From positions 1 to 63,530 of the forward strand of contig NZ_ARZA01000236.1 in NCBI RefSeq assembly GCF_000387765.1: 63,530 nt of DNA, read 5' to 3'. The translations under genes were made by a program, and so were the position numbers. Within the stretch, counting starts at the first letter, position 1. Every line of letters starts with the position of its first letter. The notes under the pieces are model-generated. The model was not told the origin of the DNA, made no database searches, and saw nothing but the letters and a program-made list of their open reading frames with translations. This document shows, in pieces, positions 54,315-62,601 of this stretch. Source of the DNA: Caldisalinibacter kiritimatiensis (GTDB taxonomy: Bacteria; Bacillota; Clostridia; Tissierellales; Caldisalinibacteraceae).

Positions 54315-55558
54315 CTCTTTATCATAACTTTTTTTACTATTAAATATAAAATACCTAAAGTTATAGCTACTATAGCAAGAATAGGTAATATTGTTATAAT
54401 ATAGACAATTCCATTTTCTATTGTCTTTATAATATTATTTATTGTTGAAATAAATCCTTTCTTAGCTCGCAACCATATATTGTCGTCAACAGCATTTATA
54501 TTTTCATCATTTTTCTTAACTTCTATTAAATTAATATTTATAGTAGACATATTTACTTGGTCATCCCATGTATTTAATAAATTTGTATGACTATCTATTT
54601 CTGTTCTTATTCTCCTAAGTTCATTTTCTACCCTTAATATTTCATCTACATTTTTTGCTTTCTTTAATATTTCTCTAAGCCTTTCTTCTTGAATCCTTAA
54701 GTTTTTTAATTCATTTTCTTTATCATAATATTGCTTAGATATATTCCTTGTTGACTCTTGCTCATTTGTAACCTCTCCTAACTTTTTAATATACTCTATT
54801 GTTTTAACAAAATTACTCTCTGGTATTCTTACTTTTAAATATCCTTGTTTTAATTTATTTTTATTTGAGTCCTTAACAGGTTTATAAGTAGTATTGGCAT
54901 TTTCAATATAGCCCTCATTTTGTTTTACAAAATTAACTATACTATTAAACTTATTATCGTAATCTTCTACTTCTATATTCAAATAGGCTTGCTTAATTAT
55001 TTTTTGTACTGGCTTGCTTCTTGAAACCGAAAAAGATTTATTCTGTACTGATTCATTTGCCCTTTCAGTAAACTTAGCATCTTCTGCAACTGATGAAGTC
55101 TCAACATCTAAATCCATTTTAGCCGTCATATTTCTGTCATCCTGTACCTCAACTTTAGCATTCATACTAGTACTTCTATCAAATTCAGGTTCTTCTACCG
55201 CACTATCATATTGATATTGTACTTTTTTGTCAAAAATAAAATTATTAAATATAAAACTAATAGATACTAATAAGACCAATAAACTTGCTGCTATTGCTGT
55301 TAAAGGTTTCCAATTAACCTTTTTCTTCTCTTTTTCGTTAATCTTTTTAAGTTTTTCATTTAATTTTTCAGTGTATCCATCAGGTAATTCTACTTGCTCT
55401 TCATTTCTAACTTCTTTTAATATTGCAACCATAGCTTCATAACTTTTTCTACATTTTTCACATGTCATTAAGTGCAATTCAAACTCTTTTTTGTCAATAT
55501 CATTCAACTCATTATCTATATATAAAGACATATTATCTTCGAACACTTTACAATCCAT
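54311..55558 (-). CDS. Anti-sigma factor with zinc-finger ZAS domain fused to DUF4349
   Basis: A 415-residue membrane protein. A cytoplasmic zinc-binding anti-sigma motif (Cys3, His29, Cys33, Cys36 in HLMTCEKC) comes first, then a TM at about 84-107 and a large extracellular DUF4349 domain with coiled coil (QEERLREILKKAKNVDEILRVE). A second TM near the C-terminus is followed by a basic tail. It would hold the adjacent ECF sigma factor at the membrane until an envelope signal is sensed. It lies 22 bases behind the sigma gene. Confidence 0.92.
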   Translation of the reverse strand: MDCKVFEDNMSLYIDNELNDIDKKEFELHLMTCEKCRKSYEAMVAILKEVRNEEQVELPDGYTEKLNEKLKKINEKEKKKVNWKPLTAIAASLLVLLVSISFIFNNFIFDKKVQYQYDSAVEEPEFDRSTSMNAKVEVQDDRNMTAKMDLDVETSSVAEDAKFTERANESVQNKSFSVSRSKPVQKIIKQAYLNIEVEDYDNKFNSIVNFVKQNEGYIENANTTYKPVKDSNKNKLKQGYLKVRIPESNFVKTIEYIKKLGEVTNEQESTRNISKQYYDKENELKNLRIQEERLREILKKAKNVDEILRVENELRRIRTEIDSHTNLLNTWDDQVNMSTININLIEVKKNDENINAVDDNIWLRAKKGFISTINNIIKTIENGIVYIITILPILAIVAITLGILYLIVKKVMIKR

Positions 55559-55580
55559 TATATCCCTCCTTCCTTACTTT

Positions 55581-56171
55581 TTAGACGAAAAATTCATTAT
55601 TTTGTTCCTTCTTAGCTAGTATAAGCTCTTTAAGTTTTTTTCTCGCTCTACTTATTCTTGATTTTACAGTACCTAGTGAACAATCTAAAATATTACCTAT
55701 CTCTTCATATGAAAAACCTTGAATATCCCTTAGTATAATCACTGTTTTATAAATATCGTCTAATTCATTTATGCATTGATGTATTAATTCTTTTGTAATC
55801 TGTTTATCTAAAATGTTTTCAGGGGTATTAGATTCATCTTTGACTTCTCTATTTATTTCGTTATCTTCCACTTTTATGGGATTGTCCAAAGAATATACTT
55901 TCTCTTTCTTTTTTCTTAAAAAGTCCAAGCAAGTATTCACTACTATTCTATAAAGCCATGTTGAAAATGAAGCTTTATAATTGAAGGTTTTGATTGACTT
56001 ATAAATCTTTATTAATGCTTCTTGCGACATATCCATTGCATCTTCAGGATTCTTCAACATTTTCAAAGCTATATTATATGCTGTTTTGTCATACTTTTTT
56101 ATAAGCTCTTGGAATGCATTTATGTCACCTTTTTTACATTTTTTAATCAATTTATATTCTTTGTCTTCCAA
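55581..56171 (-). CDS. ECF-type RNA polymerase sigma factor
   Basis: A 196-residue sigma-70 family factor with only regions 2 and 4. Region 2 has AYNIALKMLKNPEDAMDMSQE and FSTWLYRIVVN; region 4 ends in GFSYEEIGNILDCSLGTVKSRISRARKKL. It is of the SigW/RpoE type. The start is TTG with AGGAGGGG upstream. A matching ECF promoter precedes it, so it probably activates its own operon, and the next gene encodes its membrane anti-sigma. Confidence 0.95.
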   Translation of the reverse strand: MEDKEYKLIKKCKKGDINAFQELIKKYDKTAYNIALKMLKNPEDAMDMSQEALIKIYKSIKTFNYKASFSTWLYRIVVNTCLDFLRKKKEKVYSLDNPIKVEDNEINREVKDESNTPENILDKQITKELIHQCINELDDIYKTVIILRDIQGFSYEEIGNILDCSLGTVKSRISRARKKLKELILAKKEQNNEFFV

Positions 56172-56213
56172 CTATAAGTCCCCTCCTCTCTCTATTAGCT
56201 TTATCTATATTTA

Positions 56214-56239
56214 GACGTAACTAATAAAAAAAAAGTTCC
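56214..56239 (-). promoter_or_regulatory. ECF-type promoter, likely autoregulatory
   Basis: On the minus strand GGAAC (56239-56235) and CGTC (56217-56214) are separated by 17 bases, the canonical -35/-10 arrangement for SigW/SigX-like factors. The predicted transcript starts about 36 bases before the sigma gene's TTG. No better sigma-A promoter is visible in the gap. Confidence 0.7.
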
Positions 56240-56245
56240 ACTGTT

Positions 56246-56284
56246 AAAAGGAAAACTTCCTATAGCAAGGAAGTTTTCCTTTTT
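56246..56284 (-). terminator. Terminator after the L,D-transpeptidase gene
   Basis: A 16-base stem (56246-56261 with 56268-56283) around loop atagca; T-runs on both sides. It separates the L,D-transpeptidase gene from the sigma-factor promoter. Confidence 0.9.
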
Positions 56285-56299
56285 CTTATATGTTTATAT

Positions 56300-57868
56300 T
56301 CAATTTTTATTAGAGATTTCCTTTTCACTTAAATATATTTGAGTATTAAATTCATTCATTTCTATTTTCATAAATTGTCTAATATCATCTAATATTACAT
56401 ACTCTGTTCCAGCAATAGTTATAGTGTCAATTTCTTTAAGCTTACACACTTCTTTCACATTTTGATTTTCAGCTTTTAATTGCTCTGTATCTCCTACTAC
56501 CTCTTTTAATACCTTTTCTTTTTCTTCTTTACATATTTGTTGTTGACATATCTCTTCAGTCTCATCTTGTTGTATATCAAAACAACTAGCACATTTTATC
56601 AACTCATAAGGTATATATATTTTTTTATCAATTAGTTTACCATTATAAATAGTATTATTAAATACAATTATTGGGTCAATATAAAGCTCTAATTTATTAT
56701 TTAGTGTAAATACTTCATTAGTTATATTTAATTTATCATATAATGTCTGTACTGACACATAAGGATTATTATTGTACATAACATAATCAATACTATTATC
56801 CCCATATTTAAATTCAAGAGTATTATCAACCAAATCTATTTTCAAATCTAACTTATTTACAAGTGGAAACAACGGTATAATTGGATTTTCGACTAAGTTT
56901 GAAAATTCACCTTTTACAAGCTTATCATTTAATTTCATGTAATTTAATTTATAATCTAGAATCTGCTTTTCTTTCCCTATTTTAATAACTCCACCTAATA
57001 CCCTCTGTATTTCTTCAATAGGAATATATTGCTTTTGTTGTATTCTCTTTTCTAATACCTTTTCATTCATTAATAATGCTTTTTGCTCTGACGCTAAACT
57101 TAAAATTTTTATATTAAAATATTTCTCAATTTTCTTCTTGTTTACAAAGTATTTATCTTTTTCAATTAAAATATCATCAGTAACATAATCTCCATTAACA
57201 AAGAAAGTCCATCCCTTAGAAAACACAACTTTTTCTTTAGATAACAACTTAAGTAACTTATTAACTCTCTCTGTAGATATTTTCTCGTATATATTTAATT
57301 CTTTCAATTTGTTAATAACTTTAGTATCTAAGCCTTCTTCCTTTGAATAATAATCATTATATACTACTAATACCGGATTAATATTATCAACATCTTTTTC
57401 AACTTTCATAAGATTATATGTCACTGTAACAGGTGTTGATATAGGTACTTTTTCATACAACTCTTGAACGTCTCTTTCATGCATTCTTATGCATCCACCA
57501 GAAATATATTTTCCTATAGAGCTAGGATCACTGTTTCCATGAATCCCATAATGTATTTTAAAACCTAGCCACCTACTTCCTAATGGATTATAAATACTTC
57601 CTCCCGGTATATCGCCTTTAACATAATATGGGTCTACTATTTTATTTAGCACTCTATATCGTCCTACAGGAGTGGGTGTTCTCTTTTTTCCTACTGCAAC
57701 AGGATAACTTTTTAATATTTCACCACTTTCTAATAAGTATAAAGTTCTTTCTGGTATATTAACAATTATTTCTTTAGTATTTTCTACATTCACACCATAA
57801 CTTAAATTATTGCCTAAAAAAAATATTATTAGCATAGCTGATACTACAATAATGAATTTTCTGTTCAT
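56300..57868 (-). CDS. L,D-transpeptidase (YkuD) with C-terminal extension
   Basis: Secreted enzyme that forms 3-3 cross-links or tethers in peptidoglycan. A signal peptide is followed by the YkuD domain at about residues 34-160. The catalytic signature is His110 (HYGIHGN) and S123-G-G-C126-I-R-M-H130. The remaining 350 residues carry a pattern of repeated copper-amine-oxidase-like/stalk segments (VTDDILIEKDKYFVN, GTEYVILDDIRQFM) and an acidic stretch with four Cys near residues 428-453. It precedes the ECF sigma operon, which suggests an envelope-stress theme. Confidence 0.93.
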   Translation of the reverse strand: MNRKFIIVVSAMLIIFFLGNNLSYGVNVENTKEIIVNIPERTLYLLESGEILKSYPVAVGKKRTPTPVGRYRVLNKIVDPYYVKGDIPGGSIYNPLGSRWLGFKIHYGIHGNSDPSSIGKYISGGCIRMHERDVQELYEKVPISTPVTVTYNLMKVEKDVDNINPVLVVYNDYYSKEEGLDTKVINKLKELNIYEKISTERVNKLLKLLSKEKVVFSKGWTFFVNGDYVTDDILIEKDKYFVNKKKIEKYFNIKILSLASEQKALLMNEKVLEKRIQQKQYIPIEEIQRVLGGVIKIGKEKQILDYKLNYMKLNDKLVKGEFSNLVENPIIPLFPLVNKLDLKIDLVDNTLEFKYGDNSIDYVMYNNNPYVSVQTLYDKLNITNEVFTLNNKLELYIDPIIVFNNTIYNGKLIDKKIYIPYELIKCASCFDIQQDETEEICQQQICKEEKEKVLKEVVGDTEQLKAENQNVKEVCKLKEIDTITIAGTEYVILDDIRQFMKIEMNEFNTQIYLSEKEISNKN

Positions 57869-57958
57869 TCTCTAGCCCCCTCGAAAAAAGTAAGTATATA
57901 GAATAAATATTTCGAGAGATGCTAATATATGCAAATTTTGATATTATTAGACAAGCAT

Positions 57959-57982
57959 AAAAGTTTACCAAAGGTAGACTTT
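57959..57982 (-). terminator. Terminator after the DUF457 gene
   Basis: aaagtttacc (57960-57969) pairs with ggtagacttt (57973-57982), ten pairs with one G-U; TTTT follows on the minus strand. Confidence 0.72.
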
Positions 57983-58940
57983 AAGAAGCTTCTTCATTAC
58001 TTATTAAAATTTTATTGTTATAATTATAGGGATGAAATATTTCCTTAATAACTTTTAAATCTTCATTTAGAATAATAGTTGCATGATGCATAAAATCATT
58101 TCTTATAAAATATCTTAAATCAATAAGATGTAAAGTTATTTTATCTCTTCTTTCTATAATTCTTATATGAGTAATAGGGGTAAAATCTAAAAAGTATTGA
58201 CCTAATCTTGTATTTTTAATATGACGTATTAAATCAGTATATTTTTTTCTTAATTTTTTCTTTATTTTAATTTTGTTATTTAAATAATTTATTTCTCCAA
58301 CTACGCTATGATGTTTTGCTTCAATAATAAAATCCCATTTTAAAGGATTAATTAATCCCGGTAATACACTTATTTTTTTAATTTTATAGTATTTGCTATA
58401 TTTATTCTTTAATAACTTACGGGCCTTTATTTTCATAGCCTGTCTAAAACATAGATATACCAATAATGATGTTGCTGCTAATATTGCCTTTAATTTAACG
58501 TCACCTTTAAAAACCACTAAACCAAAGCTAAGAATTATTATGAATGGGTCATATAACATAAGCAAATTCATTGCAAGCTTCTTTTTATTAAAGGGCAAAA
58601 GTATCCTAACTCCGTATGAATTCAACATATCAAATACACTGTGGGATAAACACCCGAGAAAAGTCCATATAAAAATATGGGTAAAACTATAATCTTTAAA
58701 TATTAGATTTAATAATAAAGATATAGCTCCTGCTAAGGTTATAAGGCCAGGTATAGAATGGGATATGCCTCTATGATGCTTAAGATATGCATAATCTCCT
58801 TTATGTTTAGCTATAATATCTATGTCTGGAGACATTGCCCCTATAACACTTCCTATTACAATAGGATTAGCAAAAGTTATAGGTTGTCCGCTTAATGCAG
58901 ATATTCCTAGCCCAATTACTCCATGCGTTATTGGGTCCAT
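57981..58940 (-). CDS. YdjM/DUF457-family membrane-bound metal-dependent hydrolase
   Basis: A 319-residue membrane protein. The family block MDPITHGVIGLGISAL at the N-terminus, MSPDIDIIAK and HHRGISHS supply the His/Asp ligands, with four TM segments in the first 170 residues. The C-terminal 140 residues are soluble and basic. YdjM-like proteins are linked to the SOS response and membrane functions, but the reaction is unknown. It is divergent from the tRNA-Leu gene. Confidence 0.9.
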   Translation of the reverse strand: MDPITHGVIGLGISALSGQPITFANPIVIGSVIGAMSPDIDIIAKHKGDYAYLKHHRGISHSIPGLITLAGAISLLLNLIFKDYSFTHIFIWTFLGCLSHSVFDMLNSYGVRILLPFNKKKLAMNLLMLYDPFIIILSFGLVVFKGDVKLKAILAATSLLVYLCFRQAMKIKARKLLKNKYSKYYKIKKISVLPGLINPLKWDFIIEAKHHSVVGEINYLNNKIKIKKKLRKKYTDLIRHIKNTRLGQYFLDFTPITHIRIIERRDKITLHLIDLRYFIRNDFMHHATIILNEDLKVIKEIFHPYNYNNKILISNEEAS

Positions 58941-59075
58941 ATATTAAATTCACCTGCCTATTTATATTCTTATATATTAGTATATCATTTAAAGCATCTA
59001 AAAGCTTATAGTATCTAATTGCAATTTATCTAGGATTATGGTTGTATACCATGATTTTCATATAATTTTCGTAGG

Positions 59076-59104
59076 TTGCATTTTTGTTATGATTATGTTA
59101 TTAT
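59076..59104 (+). promoter_or_regulatory. Promoter of tRNA-Leu(CAA)
   Basis: TTGCAT (59076-59081) and TATTAT (59099-59104) are spaced by 17 bases, with the predicted start about 20 bases before the tRNA. Confidence 0.55.
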
Positions 59105-59129
59105 ATAATTCGTCACTAAAAATGAATAT

Positions 59130-59216
59130 GCCGAAGTGGTGGAATTGGCAGACGCGCCGGACTCAAAATCCGGTGGTAGCGATACCGTGTGGGTTCGAGT
59201 CCCACCTTCGGCACCA
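59130..59216 (+). tRNA. tRNA-Leu (anticodon CAA)
   Basis: An 87-base class II tRNA with encoded CCA. Acceptor arms GCCGAAG/CUUCGGC; anticodon stem CCGGA/UCCGG with loop CUCAAAA, so CAA, reading UUG. It has a long variable arm and a GGUUCGAGUCC T-arm. UUG is used often here, including as a start codon. Confidence 0.97.
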
Positions 59217-59222
59217 GTTGAG

Positions 59223-59250
59223 AACCCTAGGTTGTAATGACCTAGGGTTT
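59223..59250 (+). terminator. Terminator of tRNA-Leu(CAA)
   Basis: aaccctaggt (59223-59232) pairs with acctagggtt (59240-59249), followed by a T-rich tail. Confidence 0.9.
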
Positions 59251-59336
59251 ATTTTGTTACAAATATCCATCACCAATTGACAAAAAATAATTTTTACAAT
59301 AATATGGTAATAGAAAATTTGAAAGTGGTGATGACC

Positions 59337-60254
59337 TTGGATTTTAGACAGCTAGAAACTTTTGTTGAAGTCGCTAAACTTAAAAGTTTTTCTAGAGCTG
59401 CTGAAAAACTTTATCTTACACAACCAACAGTTACTAGTCATATTCAAAATTTAGAAAAAGAATTAGGTACTCTTCTTATAAACAGATTAAGTAAGAAGAT
59501 AACTTTGACAGATGCTGGTGAAATTCTTTATAAATATGCCGTAAATATTATTAACATGCGTGAAATGGCTGAATTTGATTTAGGCGTACATAAAGGTAAA
59601 ATTGAAGGACACTTGGAAATCAGCTCAAGCTCTATTCCTAAGCAATATGTTTTGCCTCATCTATTAAAAGAATTCAGTAAAAAGTATCCTGATGTTACGT
59701 TTACAGTCTCCCATAATGATTCTAAAACTGTAACTGATAATATATTACAAGGAAATACTGACTTCGGTATTGTAGGAGCTAAGTATAACTCTAAACATCT
59801 TGAATATATAAACTTAATAGAAGATTCTTTAGTGGTAATTACACCAAATAATAATAACTATCCTTGGGAACCTTATGAAACATTGGATAAAGATTTTTTA
59901 TTAAATCAGAAAATTATTTTGCGTGAAAAAGGTTCTGGAACAAGGCACCTTATTGAAAAAGTTTTACACGAAAATAACTTAGCTTTAAACTCATTAAATA
60001 TAGTAGCCTATGTAGAAGATACTGAAACAATAAAAAGATTTGTCGAAAAAGGCATAGGTATAAGTATAGTTTCTGAAAGAGCTGTAAAAAAAGAAATAGA
60101 AGAAGGGACTATTAGACCATACCATATAAGAGGATTTATTTTTACAAGGAATTTTTATTTTGTTTTCCACAACAATAGACATTTATCTCCTTTAACTAAA
60201 GCCTTTAAGGAATTTATGATTGAATTTATTAAGAATAAAAGTTCTTCTATATAA
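59337..60254 (+). CDS. LysR-family regulator, selenium-metabolism-associated type
   Basis: A 305-residue LysR regulator. An N-terminal winged HTH (MDFRQLETFVEV, then FSRAAEKLYLTQPTVTSHIQNLE) is followed by a substrate-binding effector domain (VTFTVSHNDSKTVTDNI, then IGISIVSERAV). The pattern matches the clostridial LysR subgroup that co-occurs with selenocysteine machinery and YedF; I recall this as a named subgroup, but confirmation needs a profile search. TTG is chosen because the family begins at M-D-F-R-Q and the GTGGTG site is at the right spacing. It is 50 kb from selDAB, alone on the plus strand. Confidence 0.88.
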   Translation: MDFRQLETFVEVAKLKSFSRAAEKLYLTQPTVTSHIQNLEKELGTLLINRLSKKITLTDAGEILYKYAVNIINMREMAEFDLGVHKGKIEGHLEISSSSIPKQYVLPHLLKEFSKKYPDVTFTVSHNDSKTVTDNILQGNTDFGIVGAKYNSKHLEYINLIEDSLVVITPNNNNYPWEPYETLDKDFLLNQKIILREKGSGTRHLIEKVLHENNLALNSLNIVAYVEDTETIKRFVEKGIGISIVSERAVKKEIEEGTIRPYHIRGFIFTRNFYFVFHNNRHLSPLTKAFKEFMIEFIKNKSSSI

Positions 60255-60284
60255 AAAATTGCGGCTAATTAGCCGCAATTTTTT
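60254..60284. terminator. Bidirectional terminator between LysR and M18 genes
   Basis: aaaaattgcggct (60254-60266) pairs with agccgcaattttt (60271-60283) around aatt; T-runs on both strands between convergent stop codons. Confidence 0.92.
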
Positions 60285-61711
60285 TACGCTTGATAAAAAG
60301 CTTTATAAGCTTTATATGTCATATAAACATCTGCTTTACTTACTAATTCATATGGAGCATGCATACTTAATACTGGTACTCCACAGTCAACAACTTCCAT
60401 TCCATAATTAGCTAAAATATATGCGATAGTTCCACCGCCGCCTTGGTCTACTTTACCAAGTTCACCCATTTGCCATACAACTTCATTTTCATTAAATATT
60501 CTTCTAACTTCTGCAATGTATTCTGCATTAGCATCATTACTATGTGCTTTACCTTTAACTCCTGTATATTTAACTAAAGCTACACCTTTTCCAATAAATG
60601 CAGAATTTCTCTTATCTAATACCTCTGGATAATTTGGGTCAAATGCCGCTATAACATCTGCTGATAATACTTTAGAATTAGCCATAGCTCTCTTAGTTTT
60701 TAGTTCACTATAACTTTCTTCAGTTAATTCGATTAATTCTGATACTACATTTTCAAAGAATTTTGATTCCATTCCTGTGTTACCAAGGCTTCCTACCTCT
60801 TCTTTATCTACAAATAATCCAACCGCAGTTCTGTTTGGTTTTTCAATCTCTAACATAGCTCTTAATGAAGTATAAGCACATACTCTATCATCATGTCCAT
60901 GAGCTGAAATGAAACTTCTATCTAAACCAACATCTCTTGCTTTACCTGCTGGTACAGCTTCAAATTCAGCAGTTGTAAAGTCTTCTTCTGTGATTCCATA
61001 TTTCTCATTTAACATCTTAAGTACATTTAATTTTACTTTTTCACTTAAATCTTCTTCATTGTATGGAATGCTACCTATGATTATATTTAATCCTTCACCT
61101 GTAATTCCTTCTGCTAATTTTTTAGCAACTTGGTCTTTAGCTAAGTGTGGTAATAAATCTGTTATAAAGAATACAGGGTCATTTTCGTCTTCTCCAATTA
61201 CTATATTAACCTTTTCTCCATTTGACTTAATTACTGTACCATGTAATGCAAGAGGTAATGATACCCATTGATATTTTTTTATTCCACCATAGTAATGTGT
61301 TTTTAATAAAGCTAAATCGCTATCTTCGTATAATGGGAACTGTTTTAAATCAATTCTCGGTGCATCTATGTGAGAACCAACTATATTCATACCTTTTGTT
61401 AAACTCTCTTCACCTATTACAAACATTGCTACTGCTTTATCTCTATTGTTAGCATAAATTTTCATACCAGACTTAACTTCCATACCCTTTTCTATTACTT
61501 CTTCTATATTTATGTACCCATTTTCTTCTGCTATTCTTATTATTTCAGCAGCAGACTCTCTTTCAGTTTTTGCTTTGTCTAGAAAAGTCTTATAATCTTC
61601 CGCTAGGTTGAAAACATTTTCCCTTTCGTTATCGTCTATTTTATCCCAAACTAACTCCCATTTGTGTGTTAATTTTTCTTGTAGTACTTTTCCTTCTGTC
61701 TTTTCAGCCAC
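60284..61711 (-). CDS. M18-family aminopeptidase
   Basis: Cobalt/zinc aminopeptidase of 475 residues, cytosolic. Metal-ligand regions are GSHIDAPRID, SAHGHDDRVCAY, VDKEEVGSLGN and the late SMHAPYE, all in family order. It releases N-terminal residues from peptides, giving amino acids for this peptide-using anaerobe. It has its own transcript, with a terminator at the end. Confidence 0.95.
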   Translation of the reverse strand: MAEKTEGKVLQEKLTHKWELVWDKIDDNERENVFNLAEDYKTFLDKAKTERESAAEIIRIAEENGYINIEEVIEKGMEVKSGMKIYANNRDKAVAMFVIGEESLTKGMNIVGSHIDAPRIDLKQFPLYEDSDLALLKTHYYGGIKKYQWVSLPLALHGTVIKSNGEKVNIVIGEDENDPVFFITDLLPHLAKDQVAKKLAEGITGEGLNIIIGSIPYNEEDLSEKVKLNVLKMLNEKYGITEEDFTTAEFEAVPAGKARDVGLDRSFISAHGHDDRVCAYTSLRAMLEIEKPNRTAVGLFVDKEEVGSLGNTGMESKFFENVVSELIELTEESYSELKTKRAMANSKVLSADVIAAFDPNYPEVLDKRNSAFIGKGVALVKYTGVKGKAHSNDANAEYIAEVRRIFNENEVVWQMGELGKVDQGGGGTIAYILANYGMEVVDCGVPVLSMHAPYELVSKADVYMTYKAYKAFYQA

Positions 61712-61893
61712 TTAAAATCCCTCCATTCAACAATTAATCTTTTACTTGTATACAATAACTATATTATATTTAACTATTTATTTTGTCAATATAACTAAAT
61801 TTATTTAATATTTAAGTATTAAATACTACCATATTAATATATTCCATACTTAAATACATTATACTTTTTATTATTAGTTAAATAACATTACAA

Positions 61894-61960
61894 AACCTAT
61901 ATCTAGAAAAAGATATAGGTTAGATAACGAAAGAAGATTTAATACTATTAAATCTTCTTA
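61894..61960 (-). terminator. Two tandem inverted repeats after degU
   Basis: First repeat: aagaagatttaa (61931-61942) pairs with ttaaatcttctt (61948-61959), which covers the degU stop. Second: aacctatatct (61894-61904) pairs with agatataggtt (61911-61921), followed by TTTTG on the minus strand. The second is the probable intrinsic terminator. Confidence 0.6.
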
Positions 61961-62601
61961 ATATTATTCTTATATGCATATATCGCTGCTTGTACCCTAT
62001 CTGCCACACCTATCTTTTTGAATATATTTGATACGTGATTCTTTACTGTTTTCTCACTTATAAACAGTCTTTCTGCTATTTCTCTATTATTTAGTCCTTC
62101 AGCAATTAAAGTTAATACCTCATACTCTCTTCTTGTTAGAGAATCTTTTCTACTATCTTTTTTAAACTTTCCTTTCTTTGACTCCTTAACAAAAAGTGTA
62201 GCTAAATTAGGCTGTATGTATGACTCACCACCATAAACCGTTTTTATGGCTTTAATAAGCCCATCTGCGTCAGAATCCTTTAACACATACCCATTTGCTC
62301 CTATGTTAATGGTCTCAAATAAATATTCTCTATCATCATGTATGGTAAGCATAATTATCTTAGATTGTATTCCCATATCCTTAAGACGTCTTAATGTTTC
62401 AATACCATTTAGCTTCGGCATGTTTATATCTAACAAAATAATATCAGGTCTAAGTTCTTGGGCCTTCCTTATAGCTTCTTCTCCATCCCCTGCTTGTCCA
62501 ATAACTTCTATAGTTTTCTCTAATTCTAGAATTTGAATCAATCCCTGCCTTAAAAGTGAATGGTCATCTACTATTAAAATAGTTATTTTATTCGTTTTCA
62601 T
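61948..62601 (-). CDS. degU: NarL/LuxR-family response regulator (DegU-like)
   Basis: A 217-residue regulator. The receiver has the acidic pair D12-D13, phospho-acceptor Asp58 (ILLDINMPKLNG) and switch Lys in VLKDSDADG. The C-terminal LuxR-type HTH has LTRREYEVLTLIAEG and ISEKTVKNHVSNIFKKIG. It overlaps the kinase gene by 14 bases. DegU-like regulators control motility, exoenzymes and competence in Bacillus; targets here are unknown. Confidence 0.95.
   Translation of the reverse strand: MKTNKITILIVDDHSLLRQGLIQILELEKTIEVIGQAGDGEEAIRKAQELRPDIILLDINMPKLNGIETLRRLKDMGIQSKIIMLTIHDDREYLFETINIGANGYVLKDSDADGLIKAIKTVYGGESYIQPNLATLFVKESKKGKFKKDSRKDSLTRREYEVLTLIAEGLNNREIAERLFISEKTVKNHVSNIFKKIGVADRVQAAIYAYKNNIKKI

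Noticed and set aside
59038-59280. 80-residue plus-strand reading frame
   Set aside because: It runs through the tRNA-Leu gene and its terminator and has no ribosome site.
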